From: Herpomyces periplanetae
Taxonomy: Eukaryota; Ascomycota; Laboulbeniomycetes; Herpomycetales; Herpomycetaceae
NCBI GenBank assembly: GCA_009733715.1
Contig: WMKJ01000061.1
Location: 1-64,000 of the forward strand
Length of the DNA: 64,000 bases
Reading direction: 5' to 3'
The notes under the pieces were generated by a model. The model had not been told where the DNA came from. It was given only the letters and a program-made list of their open reading frames with translations, and did no database searches. Position 1 is the stretch's first letter. The number at the start of each line of letters is the position of its first letter. The translations under genes were made by a program, and so were the position numbers. Shown piece by piece: positions 30,202-41,428 of the stretch.

Positions 30202-32121
30202 ATGGGAAATTCATATTGTCTTATTCGCAAAATTAAGTTTATTGGGGCACTAAATCGTTTACCATGTTTGCATTCATTTAGTGCAAACACTCCCGGTTTT
30301 CCCATTCTATACGCGTCATTGGGTGAACGTGATCATCATACTGAAACGGAAGATTCAAAAAGTAATTGTGATGAATCAAATACTGGTAAAAGATCAAATG
30401 ATTGGTTGAATGATTTAAATAAGCATGCTCAATCATGTGGTACACCTCGGGCATGTTTGGACATTCGGCACGTGCGAAATCATCCCGAGTTGTATGCTCA
30501 AAACTGTCGAAACAGGCGTTATGATCAATTAGATGGTGTGCCGTATCGTATAATTGAACTATTTAATGCGGCAAAAAAATTACAGATCGATGTTAAACCA
30601 TTGCGCAAAAAGGCTGAAAAATTACGATCTATACTCTCAAAGAAAGCTTACTTGGCAACTCAAAGACCTCATGTACGTGCATGTAATACCCATGACTCTG
30701 GTCCTGACCATAGCGCTGAGGATGCAGTGCAAGCCGATACGATGGCGTGTGAGCATAATCCAGAGTGTAATGAAAATGATACAGATGAAATTCTTAAAGA
30801 AGCTCGATCTTTAAAAGCTGAAATTGATGCTGTAGAAAAGAAAACTAGTCGATTGCAGAATGAAATGGAACACTTGGCTAATTTATTGCCAAATTTAATT
30901 TCCCCGCACACGCCAATTGGCTCAGAGCCTAAGTTAACCAGCGAATACTTTCCACGTGAAGGTCACGGTGTCGGACGAACTAGTGATGGTGCAGTCCGTT
31001 CTCACGTGGAGATTGGCACAGAACTCGGTCTAATTGACTTTACTAGTGCAACCGCAACTTCAGGATGGGGATGGTATTTTTTACAGAATGAAGGAGCCCT
31101 ACTAGAGCAAACATTAGTTAATTATGCGCTGGAAGTTGCCCAATCTTACGGGTTCCGTGTCGTAACACCCCCATGTATGGTTTATTCCCATATAGCAAAC
31201 GCGGCAGGATTTCATCCCCGTCATCAAAATGGTGAAACCCAGGTTTACTCAATTGCTCAATCAAATCGCGAACGTCCCTCCATGGTATTATCAGGCACAG
31301 CAGAAATTCCATTCGTTGGCATGCGAGCAAATACCCTCATGGAGGAAGATGCATTACCCGACAAACTTGTCGGCGTAAGTCGATGCTTTCGGGCGGAAGC
31401 TGGTGCCCACGGTCAGGCCACTAAGGGATTATTTCGCGTTCATGAATTTACCAAAGTAGAACTTATGGGTTGGTGTATTCCCGATGAGAGTTCAATCAAG
31501 AAAATTTTATCCCCATCCTCATCCAGTGGAAGTAGCGTCAAACGGTCGGCGAAGCAATATACAGAAAAGGCCAACATTCGTGTAGGCGATAAATCGGTTA
31601 TAGGTCATTCGCCGTCAGATGATCTTTTTTCACAAATTCTCGCCGTGCAACGACATATTCTGGCGTCACTAAACTTGCCCTTCCGCGTTCTTGAACAGCC
31701 TAGCCACGATCTAGGTGCTTCATCATATCGTAAAGTTGATATGGAAGTCTACTTTCCTTCACGCCAACGAACTACGTCACCAGCTACAGACGCAACGGCG
31801 GCTCGTAAGCTCGATGCATTGGCGTTCGGTGAAGTCAGTTCGGCGTCTCAATGCACTGATTACCAAACTCGTAGGCTGAATACGCGCGTCAGACTTAGGC
31901 AACCTACGGGTGCACAGGCACGCGTTTTTCCATATACTTGTAACGGAACGGCATTAGCAGTGCCACGGATTATTGCCGCATTACTAGAAAATGGATGGTG
32001 CGAATATCGTCATGCTGTTTGGTTGCCATCCGTTTTGCGTCGCTCGCCCGGGCCATTTGCCAATGTAAAGTGGATTAGTGCTGCCCGATCAAAATGCCCG
32101 GATGATCCAATTCAACACTAA
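30202..32121 (+). CDS. SARS2: Mitochondrial seryl-tRNA synthetase
   Basis: Class II synthetase that charges mitochondrial tRNA-Ser. One exon, 639 aa. The first ~45 residues are basic and hydroxylated (MGNSYCLIRKIKFIGALNRL), a plausible presequence. The tRNA-binding coiled-coil arm lies at about 133-230 and is interrupted by an acidic/His-rich insert (about 155-195). The catalytic domain shows GWYFLQNEGALLEQTLVNYA at about 290, motif 2 as CFRAEAGAHGQATKGLFRVH at about 395, and motif 3 as CNGTALAVPRIIAALLENG at about 580. Motif 2 is of the bacterial/mitochondrial type, not the cytosolic one. A second insert of about 40 residues (KILSPSSSSGSS onward) follows motif 2. Known relatives are about 450-520 aa, so inserts explain the extra length. 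It converges with the BTB-like gene, stops 126 bp apart. Confidence 0.93.
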   Translation: MGNSYCLIRKIKFIGALNRLPCLHSFSANTPGFPILYASLGERDHHTETEDSKSNCDESNTGKRSNDWLNDLNKHAQSCGTPRACLDIRHVRNHPELYAQNCRNRRYDQLDGVPYRIIELFNAAKKLQIDVKPLRKKAEKLRSILSKKAYLATQRPHVRACNTHDSGPDHSAEDAVQADTMACEHNPECNENDTDEILKEARSLKAEIDAVEKKTSRLQNEMEHLANLLPNLISPHTPIGSEPKLTSEYFPREGHGVGRTSDGAVRSHVEIGTELGLIDFTSATATSGWGWYFLQNEGALLEQTLVNYALEVAQSYGFRVVTPPCMVYSHIANAAGFHPRHQNGETQVYSIAQSNRERPSMVLSGTAEIPFVGMRANTLMEEDALPDKLVGVSRCFRAEAGAHGQATKGLFRVHEFTKVELMGWCIPDESSIKKILSPSSSSGSSVKRSAKQYTEKANIRVGDKSVIGHSPSDDLFSQILAVQRHILASLNLPFRVLEQPSHDLGASSYRKVDMEVYFPSRQRTTSPATDATAARKLDALAFGEVSSASQCTDYQTRRLNTRVRLRQPTGAQARVFPYTCNGTALAVPRIIAALLENGWCEYRHAVWLPSVLRRSPGPFANVKWISAARSKCPDDPIQH

Positions 32122-32247
32122 CTTTATCAGTAGCTTACATTTAAGTCGTCAATTGACTACATGCAATTACGGAACACATTGGTGATGATTGAATTAGGTG
32201 ATAATGCTATGCAGTTTGGTTAATAACACAATAATGTGGGCCGAGTA

Positions 32248-34410
32248 CTATGCATTCCACGGAAAATCTTGCGGTAAAACATTTGCACACACAAGGTAGC
32301 GATGTGCTGCAGCATCAACGTGGAGATTAGATTTGTGAAGGGGGGCAACAAGGTCGCGAGCGAGCAATTTGAGCTGAGACATTCGTTGATAAACGTATTC
32401 AAAGTTATCGGGGGTGATGAATTGAGCGTAAAACGTTTCAACGTAAATTTGAACTGAGGCGCGAGTCAGATAAGCGTCCGGATTAGTGAGAATGGATAGT
32501 GTCGATGCTGACGAGGGTAAATGAAAAATTGAGCACCCCCGACATTCCTTAGATACCTTCCTCGCAACTATAACCGAAGTAGCGGGCGTGCAATTTATGT
32601 TTGAATGATGCAGTTGATTTGATACGGCGCGTGGGCTGTGATGTGGTTGGACATCATTCGGCTTACCCCATGATGCATGGGATTTTGGCCGAATGGTGCG
32701 TTTACACTTGAGTGTCGAAACGAGAGATGCCGGGTCGCGTGATTCAAGTTTACTGCAACTCTTAAGAACGCTAGCAGGTGGATCGACATGATGAGGAAAT
32801 ATGGTGTAATTTGGAGGGCGGCGGCGTCGCTTGGTTGTGGAGGATGCGGTAGACGCACAACGTGGCACAGGTTTAGAATTAGGGATGGGCGGAAGGGCGG
32901 ATGACCAATCCAGCGCGTATACATCAATATAGCGATTAACAGCCATCAGAGGCTGAAACGTTAACATTTCAACAATCCACCATTTCCACAAGCTGACTGC
33001 AAGCCAATCGAGAATATCGGACAAGAAGAGTGATTGTTCCAAAGCAAGTGCAGAATGTGAATCACTATCTAATTGTTTGACGGAATATCGGATCCAAGGA
33101 CTTACCCGATTTTGCTGGCGATTAAGCAATGTCAAACGAATTAAACTAAGTTCAATTCCACGGCACAAATCTTCCAGTTCGCACACCTTCCTTTGGATCA
33201 GTGCAACCAAATCATCGTCAAATCGTCCTCGAACTGTACACGGTAATGACGGCCAGAGGCCGACGACGTGAATTAGTGCTTCGGAAAAAATATCGTCGTT
33301 CTGGCAGTGAAATCCTAAGCGGAGATAGCTCAGCGGACATCGTGATATATGAATCCATAGTTGCGTGAAAGCGAGTAGATGTTGTGATATGAAGGGACGC
33401 ACTGATGCCAGTACACCGTAAGTTTGAGCAAGTGATACGAGATTCAGACTTTGGTGAAGCGCATTGTCGATATCTTTCGAGTCAAGGTGTAGCTGAAGGT
33501 TATACATAGCACGAAATAAATTTGCAAACGAAAGTATAATTTCTTCAGATGAGTTTGTTCGGCCAATTGACGCAACACTACAAGTCTGTCGTGACGCTCG
33601 AATGTGACGCCGAGAACACAAAGATTGGGCTTGAGCTTGAGCAGACGATTGTATCGCTCCGCCCCATTTACTGGTGATTGCTAGACTTGGAAAACCATAT
33701 TCGTCTAAATTTTCCCAGTCTAGCTTTAATACTATTGAGATAGAAGAGAGTGGCAACGGTCGTTTTCCCGGCAATTGCCTAACTGAACGAAACGGAAGCC
33801 GGGATGCTAAAGAGGCGAAGTACTCGCTTTTGCGGCGTAAGATTTGCCAGTGAACGAGGAATTGGGTTAAGCGTTCCCCATTTGGATTTTGCAATGTGAC
33901 CTCGACATCACCCGGCCCTGATAATGCGGGAAACTCATTGCAACAAGCCGAAAAGCTCAGGCCGCGTATCTCAGAAGGGGGCGGTGATGGTGAAGGTGAA
34001 GGAAGTTGTGACGTAGAAGCAAGCTGGACTTTGGGCTCACGCGGCAAAGGATTTGCTGATCCAGTAGAATTTGCAACGGTCTGCCGCGTAACAGTTGACT
34101 TCGGTACGTATGAATTTGGAGAACAACTTCGCAAGGCTAATATGGGCGAGGCAGTAGCAGCAGTGGCAGAAATTGACAAGGACACGGATGCTAGCGTAGG
34201 ATGTGAGGCGTGGAGTAAATTGGAAAAATTGCTAATGCGACGAAGCGATTGTCGCGGTTGCAAATTTCTGGCACTCACGACTGATTTATGCTTAATATTT
34301 AAGGCATGGCATGTTACGTTGAGCGAATTAGCAGAGCTTGGAGTATATTTGTCTGAGAGGTCTTGATGCTTCAAGGATTTGGAATGAGAGGGTGTAGCTG
34401 TGTAAACCAT
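32248..34410 (-). CDS. Fungal BTB/POZ-like protein of unknown role
   Basis: One exon, 720 aa, ATG 34410. The first 150 residues are Ser/Thr/Pro-rich and disordered. A BTB-like region spans about 165-375: HWQILRRKSEYFASL resembles the BTB motif in which the residues held for self-association precede a region of hydrophobic strands; later FRAMYNLQL, then NLVSLAQTYGVLASVRPFIS and SYLRLGFHCQNDDIFSEALI match the Y-x3-L-x-LA-x2-Y and post-BTB (BACK-like) helices. The C-terminal third returns to low complexity and then a helical end (DNFEYVYQRMSQLKLLARDL). I do not recognise a specific family. Fungi have many uncharacterised BTB proteins of this layout, some of them transcriptional regulators or Cul3 adaptors. 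Function not assigned. Confidence 0.75.
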   Translation of the reverse strand: MVYTATPSHSKSLKHQDLSDKYTPSSANSLNVTCHALNIKHKSVVSARNLQPRQSLRRISNFSNLLHASHPTLASVSLSISATAATASPILALRSCSPNSYVPKSTVTRQTVANSTGSANPLPREPKVQLASTSQLPSPSPSPPPSEIRGLSFSACCNEFPALSGPGDVEVTLQNPNGERLTQFLVHWQILRRKSEYFASLASRLPFRSVRQLPGKRPLPLSSISIVLKLDWENLDEYGFPSLAITSKWGGAIQSSAQAQAQSLCSRRHIRASRQTCSVASIGRTNSSEEIILSFANLFRAMYNLQLHLDSKDIDNALHQSLNLVSLAQTYGVLASVRPFISQHLLAFTQLWIHISRCPLSYLRLGFHCQNDDIFSEALIHVVGLWPSLPCTVRGRFDDDLVALIQRKVCELEDLCRGIELSLIRLTLLNRQQNRVSPWIRYSVKQLDSDSHSALALEQSLFLSDILDWLAVSLWKWWIVEMLTFQPLMAVNRYIDVYALDWSSALPPIPNSKPVPRCASTASSTTKRRRRPPNYTIFPHHVDPPASVLKSCSKLESRDPASLVSTLKCKRTIRPKSHASWGKPNDVQPHHSPRAVSNQLHHSNINCTPATSVIVARKVSKECRGCSIFHLPSSASTLSILTNPDAYLTRASVQIYVETFYAQFITPDNFEYVYQRMSQLKLLARDLVAPLHKSNLHVDAAAHRYLVCANVLPQDFPWNA

Positions 34411-35215
34411 GTTGTACGGTGATAATAAACAATAATGAGCGTGAAGTACGGTGTATGCAATGATCCAGGCATTAACGAGGGAATAATGGGCAAATGCAAA
34501 AAGGGAAACACTGCGTTAACACAGGAGAGCTGTGGACAGGCAGAGTAAAAATGAGATGACGAGCAGAAAGAGTTATCCAAGCTTATTATAACAAACAAAT
34601 AACATCACACAGCCTGTCACTGGCATACACAGCTTAAAGAGTTAAATACCGTTCATCAGACGGATCAAGCCCGACGTACGAGCGAAAGCGTCACGTCTGT
34701 GTGAATGTAACCGTATCCACCAGACGCACACACTCACACACAAACATGTTGAACGTGCACAATTTCCGCAGAGTGCACACCTGCAATAAAATACTTCTCT
34801 ACGGTAGCGGGTGCACTTGTTCACTCCACACCTAGATTAGATAGAAGATTCGTAGGCTTATGTGCCCAAGAAGCCTAAGTAAGCACGGTTTGAAAATCCT
34901 TGAAACAACTAACGAATAACGGGCCAGCTACGCATTATCCCGATACACGCTGGAAGAAATTGCTTTACCTGCTACTCGATTGAGAATCGGTGCACTCGCT
35001 CAGATATACGGCTAAATCTGGCAAGTGAACAAGAGGAAATCATCTATACACCCACTTAACACACAATCCCAAACGGGCATTGACGTCATGGCGCCGTAAG
35101 GCTGAACAGAATTAGGAAGATACCGCTACGTACTTGCCCGATTCGTCACCGACGTACCTGCTTCATCTCGTCTTGAATCGGATTAGGAAGGAAGGTCTTT
35201 GAACTTGCCACTTGT
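34411..35215. promoter_or_regulatory. Spacer between Rtf1 3' end and the BTB gene promoter
   Basis: An 805-bp spacer between tandem minus-strand genes. It has a CA-rich patch (34725-34745) and no convincing frame, RNA or repeated promoter box. Confidence 0.35.
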
Positions 35216-37251
35216 TTAAATGTCGATATCAATTTCCAAGTCAAGTGATGCGATCACTTCGTCATCTCGGACGGTTCGCGTGGTAATACAGCCTCCAAGC
35301 CCTCGGGCGGCAGCGGCAGCAGCAGCAGCAGCTATGGCTGAGGTAGTATCTGCTTTGACGGACTTTTTAACATCAGGAATTACCTCTTCTTTTTGCACGG
35401 TTTCTTTGGTCGATGAAGGGCAATTATCAGAATCCCGTTTAACACGATCAGCACGATTATTATTCGCTTTTAACTTTGCCACTTTACTCGCTTCCAATTT
35501 GCGTCTTCGTTCGTTAATCAATGCTTGTCGCACGCCTATACTATTTGCTAGCCTATTCTGGGCATTTATTCTTTCCAATCGGTCTTGCTGCGATAATGGT
35601 TTTTCCGCATAAGTCGAACGTTCATGATACGCTTCCCCGATACCGTTAGTGAGGGTTTTAGGCGTAAGTTTATATTTGGATTGCCTTTTCAACTTTTCAT
35701 CAATTTCTTTCTCTGTCCACGTATGATTCAACAGGGCATGAATACCGTTCAACTTATCCGCCAAATACTGCTTGGTGGGTAAGCTTATCTTCTCCTCTTC
35801 ACACAATTTAACCCAATTATCATACTCTTCGACCGTAAACCTTGAATCTGAGCAAGCTATAAACGGTAATTCTCGCATTGTTTTCCCCACACTTAACACT
35901 GCCCATTGATCCGTCATAAACGGTCGTCCATTCGCTTCATCCATCCGATACGGCTCCCGCGTAACAAAACCTGAGACATACGTACGTCAGAACATACTCT
36001 TTCACACGTTACGTTAACCCAACTACATTTACTAACCGCGAATCTGAGCCATCTGATAAATGTTTTGGTTTGTGGCCGCATTAAAGCTAATGCTAATACG
36101 ACAAAAGCATCCACTAATTGTTTCCTCGAATTGAGGGTAAAAGCAAACATTGGCGAAGTTCGTCCGACCGACTCTAATCCGTTCAAAATCCTTCAATTCG
36201 ACCACAGGCTCAACCAGGGCGGGCATTGTAGTTGTGGTCACTAAGGGTGACTCCTGCCCATCCTCTACCTCCACTTCATTACTAAATTCTTTCATTGAGC
36301 ATGACACCTGTGATTCTTTAGACGGTGATGCAGCGGCTCGATTTCTTCGATTTTGATCGCGTCTTCGTTGTTCACTTCGCTGTTGTCTACGCTTTTTATA
36401 CGTTTCTAAAAGTTCACTGGTTTTAGACTTTGTTCGACAACTCTTGCGGGGGGTTTCTTCGCCGCCCTGGCTCTCTTTGTGAACCTTTCGTTTCTTCTTT
36501 TCATTTCCACTTTCGGCTACGTTATTTCGATGTCTTAGCAGCCTTCGCAAGTATGAGTCTTGGACGCTTCTTTCAACTTCCTGGGCGCGTTCGGCCAGAA
36601 TTTGCTCCCGCATAATTTCTGGCATTGACAATATCTCTTGCTTATCCTCTTGGGAATAATACTTTCCATCTACCGGAAATATCGACCATGCGTTCACTAT
36701 ATCTACGTACCCAGCTTCCGGTTCCGACTCTGACATGGCTTGTGATTCCAAAGATCGATTAGAGTGTGCCGGCGAGCTATATTATGCACTCTCCCCATCC
36801 ACGTCAGTCTTTGAACGCACATACATTTGGATCGCTTTAGAAAACACATATATCTCTCTACATTAACTTTTGTTTTACCAACTTATCAAATTACTTACCC
36901 TTCAATCCTGCTTGTGTGATCTGACATACTACCTCCAATATCTTCTGGCTTGTCATTCACTTGAGACGCTAAGGATGTGTTCAAGTTTCTTGGGCCTTCA
37001 TTATCCGCTACTCTGTCCGCTGAAAACCTTCCCAAATATTCGTAATCCGTATCATTTTCAGCTTCACAATCGCTTGATGTCAGATCTCGACTATCCACAC
37101 CTGTTTTACCAACTTCCCATTTCGGGTCCCCTTCGGCCGGATCGTGTTCCTCTTCACCACACTCGTCATGGTCTCGTGAATATGAACGCGGTGTTAGATT
37201 TTTGTCGGTAAGTTGTTCGTATGATGATTCACGTGTCGACAAGTCTGTCAT
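35216..37251 (-). CDS. RTF1: Rtf1, Paf1-complex subunit with Plus3 domain
   Basis: Transcription elongation factor that couples RNA polymerase II (via Spt5) to H2B ubiquitylation. Three exons, 37251-36899, 36776-36037 and 35970-35216, join in phase (introns 122 and 66 nt; donors GTAAGT, GTTAGT) to 615 aa. The acidic N-terminus (exon 1) is typical; the middle is highly charged with an Arg-rich helix (KKRRQQRSEQRRRDQNRRN). The Plus3 domain is about 312-408: DFERIRVGRTNF, ISGCFCRISISFNAATNQN, then, across intron 2, YQMAQIRGFVTREPYRM and FTVEEYDNWVKL. A C-terminal helical region with QQDRLERINAQNRLANSIG follows. A nine-Ala run lies near the end. Start ATG 37251 is the first in the open frame. Confidence 0.9.
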
Positions 37252-39331
37252 TATGATTGTTAAACCTTTTCCGGTATACCAATTCCACGGATCATTAACC
37301 CAATATGAAAAATTTAGAGGCCCCAGTACCCGTTGTTTCGATTCACAATCAAAATTGTTCAGCCGGTTAATTTGAGAAAATGTGACGTACAATCACAGCT
37401 AATAAGAAACTTAAGGTGAAGAAAACTGAGTGCCTGTTTTAAACTTGTTGCACATGTCACGAAACCATAATTCCGAACTACCGAGCGTATAACCCGCCGG
37501 TGCCCCAAAATCCCGCAGTACTTTTTAGTTTTGACCAGCTTAACCGTCGGTATCCCGAATGTGGTGATGCTACGTACGTCCACCCTGGTTCCGTTAAAAT
37601 TGTGACAAGATTTCAACGCGTTTTAAAAAGGTTGTAGTCGGATTCCCTGTTTCAAATTAATTTGTACAAAATAAAGCTAATCTAAAGCCATTATCACCCA
37701 CCGTATTGGTTTACTGAATCCGAGAGAGAAATTATAAAACACATAATTTGCGGTGCTGAACCTTCAACTCTGCGCGCGCACGCGACCTCGAGTGCCCCAT
37801 ACATTGCCTGTGCAGGGCACGTGGCACTATCATTTATAGCACGTGACTAATTGCGTTCAAGCCACACACTGGTGTGGCTATGCCTAGCCTGTTTGCCCAA
37901 ATCTTCTTGGGGATTTTTCGTGATATTTAGGTTCATTTACCCGTTTTCTTGCTTTTAATGTGCTCACAACGAAATAGTTTTGAAGCAAAACTAGGGATAT
38001 TTGAATAGTGTTATCGCGTGTTTGATTAATGAATTCGTCACCCTACTAATTTTTAATTAAACACGTATTCATTGCTTCGACAGTGCTTGTATACTCGCTC
38101 TGATTGTTTCTCTTAACTTTTGAAGCAGCTAAATGTTCATGATATTCAATTTTAGTTCGTAATATGTTGTCTATCATTTGGTTAATTAAGTTATCCAGTC
38201 GGATGCTACCGTATTATTGTATGCATAGTTAAGTTACAATACGCATGATACTACTGATGGGAAGCGGTCGCTATTTTAGCTTCGTCACTGGGTGAATTGA
38301 ACCTTTCATGCTTTTTGAATACGTGATAACACGTCCAGTTTCAGTTTAACTTGTGGGATAAAATTTGTTTGTTACTAAAAGCTCAGAAGTTAAAGATAAT
38401 CTTAAGTATTGCTCCTTAATATATGCTACTAAGTTTAACTAAGACATACTGTCGAATGGACGATCATTGTCAATACGCTCAAAACAGTCGCTTAATTTTA
38501 CTTGCATTTAATATACTCCAAGCGGGTCTCTTCCATGAAAAGTTAACCAGTTTGCCATTAGCTCTACTAGTAACTTAAACAAGTTCTGATACTTCCATCA
38601 TCCGCTATAAAAAACTTACACCATTTTCCTTCATGATTATTCTTAATCGACCTATTTGTATCGCCAGTCGTGTCGTCCTAATGTCTATACTAATGGACTT
38701 TGAGCTTTTATAGTATAGCCTTGTTGAACTGAGCGCTAATTATTTTAAACATTGTAATATATCTTACAAGCAATCCAGTTTCCCTCAAGTTTTATTATTG
38801 GCCTTATTTATAAGACAAATCGAAATGAACAGCTAAGTATTCTTCTAGTATAATTGATATTTTACATAAGTATATATTTACACTAACATTTCCAACAATG
38901 TATGCTTTATCACTCAAATTAACCTTGGATTTTATATGCTTTAGATTGCTCCAGATTTGCGCGTACTCGCTTGTACAAGAAAAGGGGTTATGAATTAATT
39001 GCTGGTACAACAATGCTCTCGTACACTTTCAAAACATTACAGATAACTCTTCCAAGCCCTTAAGACCTTATGATTATGATAAAATGACGTCAGGGGCTAT
39101 TATATGCGGGCAAATGAAATGTAGAATTGCAACGGAGTGCGAGCAAGCGGGAGTGCGGAAAGGATATTAGCGATTTTAGCTAGTACAAACTTCGATGTGC
39201 TTGGATAACTATTGGTAAATGGGGAAATATAGGTTAGGAAAGTAATCAACGGTTGGAAGTGTGTTGTGCATAGTTTAGCAGATTTAGCATAAGGCATAGC
39301 AAGGCTACACTAGACCGACAGTTAATTTGTC
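37252..39331. promoter_or_regulatory. Two-kilobase divergent spacer of Rtf1 and dihydroorotase
   Basis: It has a GC-rich core at 37750-37880 with two CACGTG sites (37818-37823 and 37840-37845), the inverted repeat TGCC-N6-GGCA at 37806-37819, and the perfect AGCCACAC hairpin at 37860-37879. The remaining ~1.4 kb is A/T-rich with nothing recognisable; no tRNA pattern. Small frames here (such as 37359-37616 on the minus strand) lack an ATG. Confidence 0.45.
37860..37879. promoter_or_regulatory. Perfect AGCCACAC-ACTG-GTGTGGCT inverted repeat
   Basis: Eight-base arms around a four-base centre. Either a DNA hairpin or a dimer site for a factor recognising GCCACA. It is 15 bp from a CACGTG core and lies about 610 bp upstream of the Rtf1 start. 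Confidence 0.5.
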
Positions 39332-40594
39332 ATGACGTCCGTTAAAATTTTTGATGGGTTGATTTTGCCAGCAACGGCTGATATGCATGGCAAGTTAAGC
39401 GATTCACGAATCCGATATGAAATGAAAGGGTTAACTTGGCCTTGCTGTTATGTTTAGTGCATCTTCGGGATGGATGTATGATGGAACTGGTAACGCCGAG
39501 CATACGGAAAGGCGGAGTTGATACAGTTTTAGTTATGGTACGTAGTTATGTTTATGTGGTATGCTGAGCACGCTTGACTATAGCGAACGGAAGGGAAGGT
39601 TTTTTATGATAAATGCTAGGCATGCTAATCTAGAATGGTGTTTGTATAGCCAAATCTTGTTCCACCGATTAAGAGTGTGGAACAAGCGCTAACGTATCGA
39701 GCGAAACTTGAAAAGTTGGAAGCAAATGTGACGTTTCTTATGAGTTTGTATCTGCATAATGACACGACAGTTGCAACGATAAAAGAAGCAAAAGAAAGAG
39801 GAATTACATCGGTGAAATTTTATCCTGCGGGGGTAACAACTAATTGTACGGATGGAGTGGTTGACTTGGATCAATTTGATAATGTGTTTGCAGAGATGGA
39901 ACGGCAAGATCTCGTGCTTAACTTGCACGGGGAATGCCCATCTAATGCAGATCGGGACATTAATATAATGAATGCGGAAGTTCATTTTTTACCAATACTA
40001 AAGGACCTGAATCGTCGGTTTCCTAAACTTCGCATTGTGTTTGAGCATTGCACTACAGAAGAAGCGGTGCGAACGATTATGGGATGCTCGAACACAGTAG
40101 CAGGTACTATTACGGGGCATCATTTGTGTCTGATCGTTGACGATTGGGCTAATGATTCGTTTAACTATTGCAAGCCGGTCCCGAAAACGTATCGTGATCG
40201 AGCTGCGTTGCTTAAAGCGGTGGTATCGGGAAATAAGAAGTTTTTCTTTGGTTCAGATAGTGCACCTCATAGTGTACAAGCGAAGAGGCATGCAGAAAAG
40301 TGCGCGGCGGGTGTATTTACGCAGCCGATTGCAACTCAACTTGTAATTGAAGCGTTAGAACAAGCTGTGAGACAAGGCATACTGCCCGAATCTAGTGTGA
40401 CTCATGAGGTTTTGGTGGGTTTTTTAAGCACATTTGGCAGACAATTTTATAGGATCCCCGAATCGGCTCAAAAAGTTAAAGTACTGGAGGGAAAGGTTAT
40501 GACGGCGAAGTATCTATGCCACCAGGCGGATGTGGATACCCGTGTAATGATATTTCGGGGTGAAAGGTATACACGGGAGCTTAGGTGGCAATGA
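39332..40594 (+). CDS. URA4: Dihydroorotase (pyrimidine synthesis)
   Basis: Zinc enzyme that closes carbamoyl-aspartate to dihydroorotate, third step of UMP synthesis. Exons 39332-39389, 39458-39537 and 39650-40594 give 360 aa, the usual size of fungal Ura4 and bacterial PyrC. Metal ligands: H19-V20-H21 in the joined MHVHLRDG; carboxylated Lys about 102 in SVKFYPAG; His in NLHGECP; His in EHCTT; Asp in GSDSAPH. DTVLVMPNLVPPI is restored by the second intron. The first intron (68 nt) must use a GC donor (GCAAGT), because only that join rebuilds HVH in frame and no GT near it does. The second intron is ordinary (GTACGT, GTATAG). The gene stands alone, unlike the animal CAD fusion. Confidence 0.94.
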
Positions 40595-41279
40595 ATGAAG
40601 ATTTCTCGTTCAACTTTAACCTTATTTATAGAGGGGATTAGCAGACAATTGATTGAAAGAGAGTTTGAGAACCAACTCATTTCTGATTGTAGGCGTCTAA
40701 GTGTGATAGATAATCTTGCTCAGTTGAATAAGTTGGCCCATAGATTTCAATGGGGTAATGTGATGGGAGGTTGTCATTGGAGTGTGGGAAAGTTGATGTT
40801 TTGGGAGTGTATAGAAAAAAGAGAAAGAGAGGAATAAATGATAAGGTTAGTGCTTGATAGTCTCTCGTCATTGACTAATTTTCGCGTCTGGTAGAAAGAG
40901 TAGGGTATGCAAGATTATGATGACAAGGAGACACAAGGCGAATGAGCTAGTTGGAAATGGTGGGCGGGAGGGGTGTGAAGGTAGTAAGTAGGGTGTTCGA
41001 ATAATATGAAATTGCATGAACAAACTATTGAAGTATAGAACCTAATTGAACGTTAATTTACAAGGTTGCGAAAACTAATATAAACGTTTAGCCAATTATA
41101 TTGAATTTATACGTGCGGGCGAACACCGAAACAACACCCCATTATTTGCATATAATAATCCTTTGAAGGAGAACTTACCGATGTGAGATATGAAGGAAAA
41201 CTTTGTGCATTTGAAACAAGAAAGGCGTGGTAACATGGGAATATAATACAGAAGAGAATTCGACAAATTGAAACAGCTT

Positions 41280-41356
41280 GCGATCGTTTGCGACCGTTTG
41301 CGACCGTTTGCGACTTTTGCGATCGTTTGCGATCGTTTGCGATTTTTGCGACTTTT
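41280..41356. repeat. Tandem array of eight GCGAYCGTTT-like decamers
   Basis: Eight head-to-tail units: GCGATCGTTT, GCGACCGTTT twice, GCGACTTTT, GCGATCGTTT twice, GCGATTTTT, GCGACTTTT. Full units are 10 bp, about one DNA turn, and shortened units are 9 bp, with the central CG/TT alternation changing in blocks. Unit order suggests slippage of a two-type core. It stands out sharply from the A/T-rich surroundings. Confidence 0.85.
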
Positions 41357-41369
41357 GCGCAAACCGCAC

Positions 41370-41428
41370 CTCACGATCCCGTGACTATCCCGTGACCCCC
41401 GGGACCCCCGTGACCCGTCACCGGGCCA
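41370..41428. repeat. GC-rich patch of CCCGTGAC-like repeats
   Basis: Directly after the decamer array come four imperfect copies of a TCCCGTGAC/CCCCGTGAC word around a CCCCCGGGACCCCC centre, ending GTCACCGGGCC. The patch is about 70% G+C in a region near 35-40%. It may be a fragment of a dispersed repeat, but no boundaries or coding content are visible. Confidence 0.6.

Noticed and set aside
37359-37616. Basic 85-codon minus-strand frame upstream of Rtf1
   Set aside because: It begins at TTG and has no in-frame ATG; it does not splice into the Rtf1 start, which is complete without it.
40595-40837. 80-codon frame starting at the base after the dihydroorotase stop
   Set aside because: No recognisable motif and no initiation context separate from the upstream gene; treated as 3' flank.
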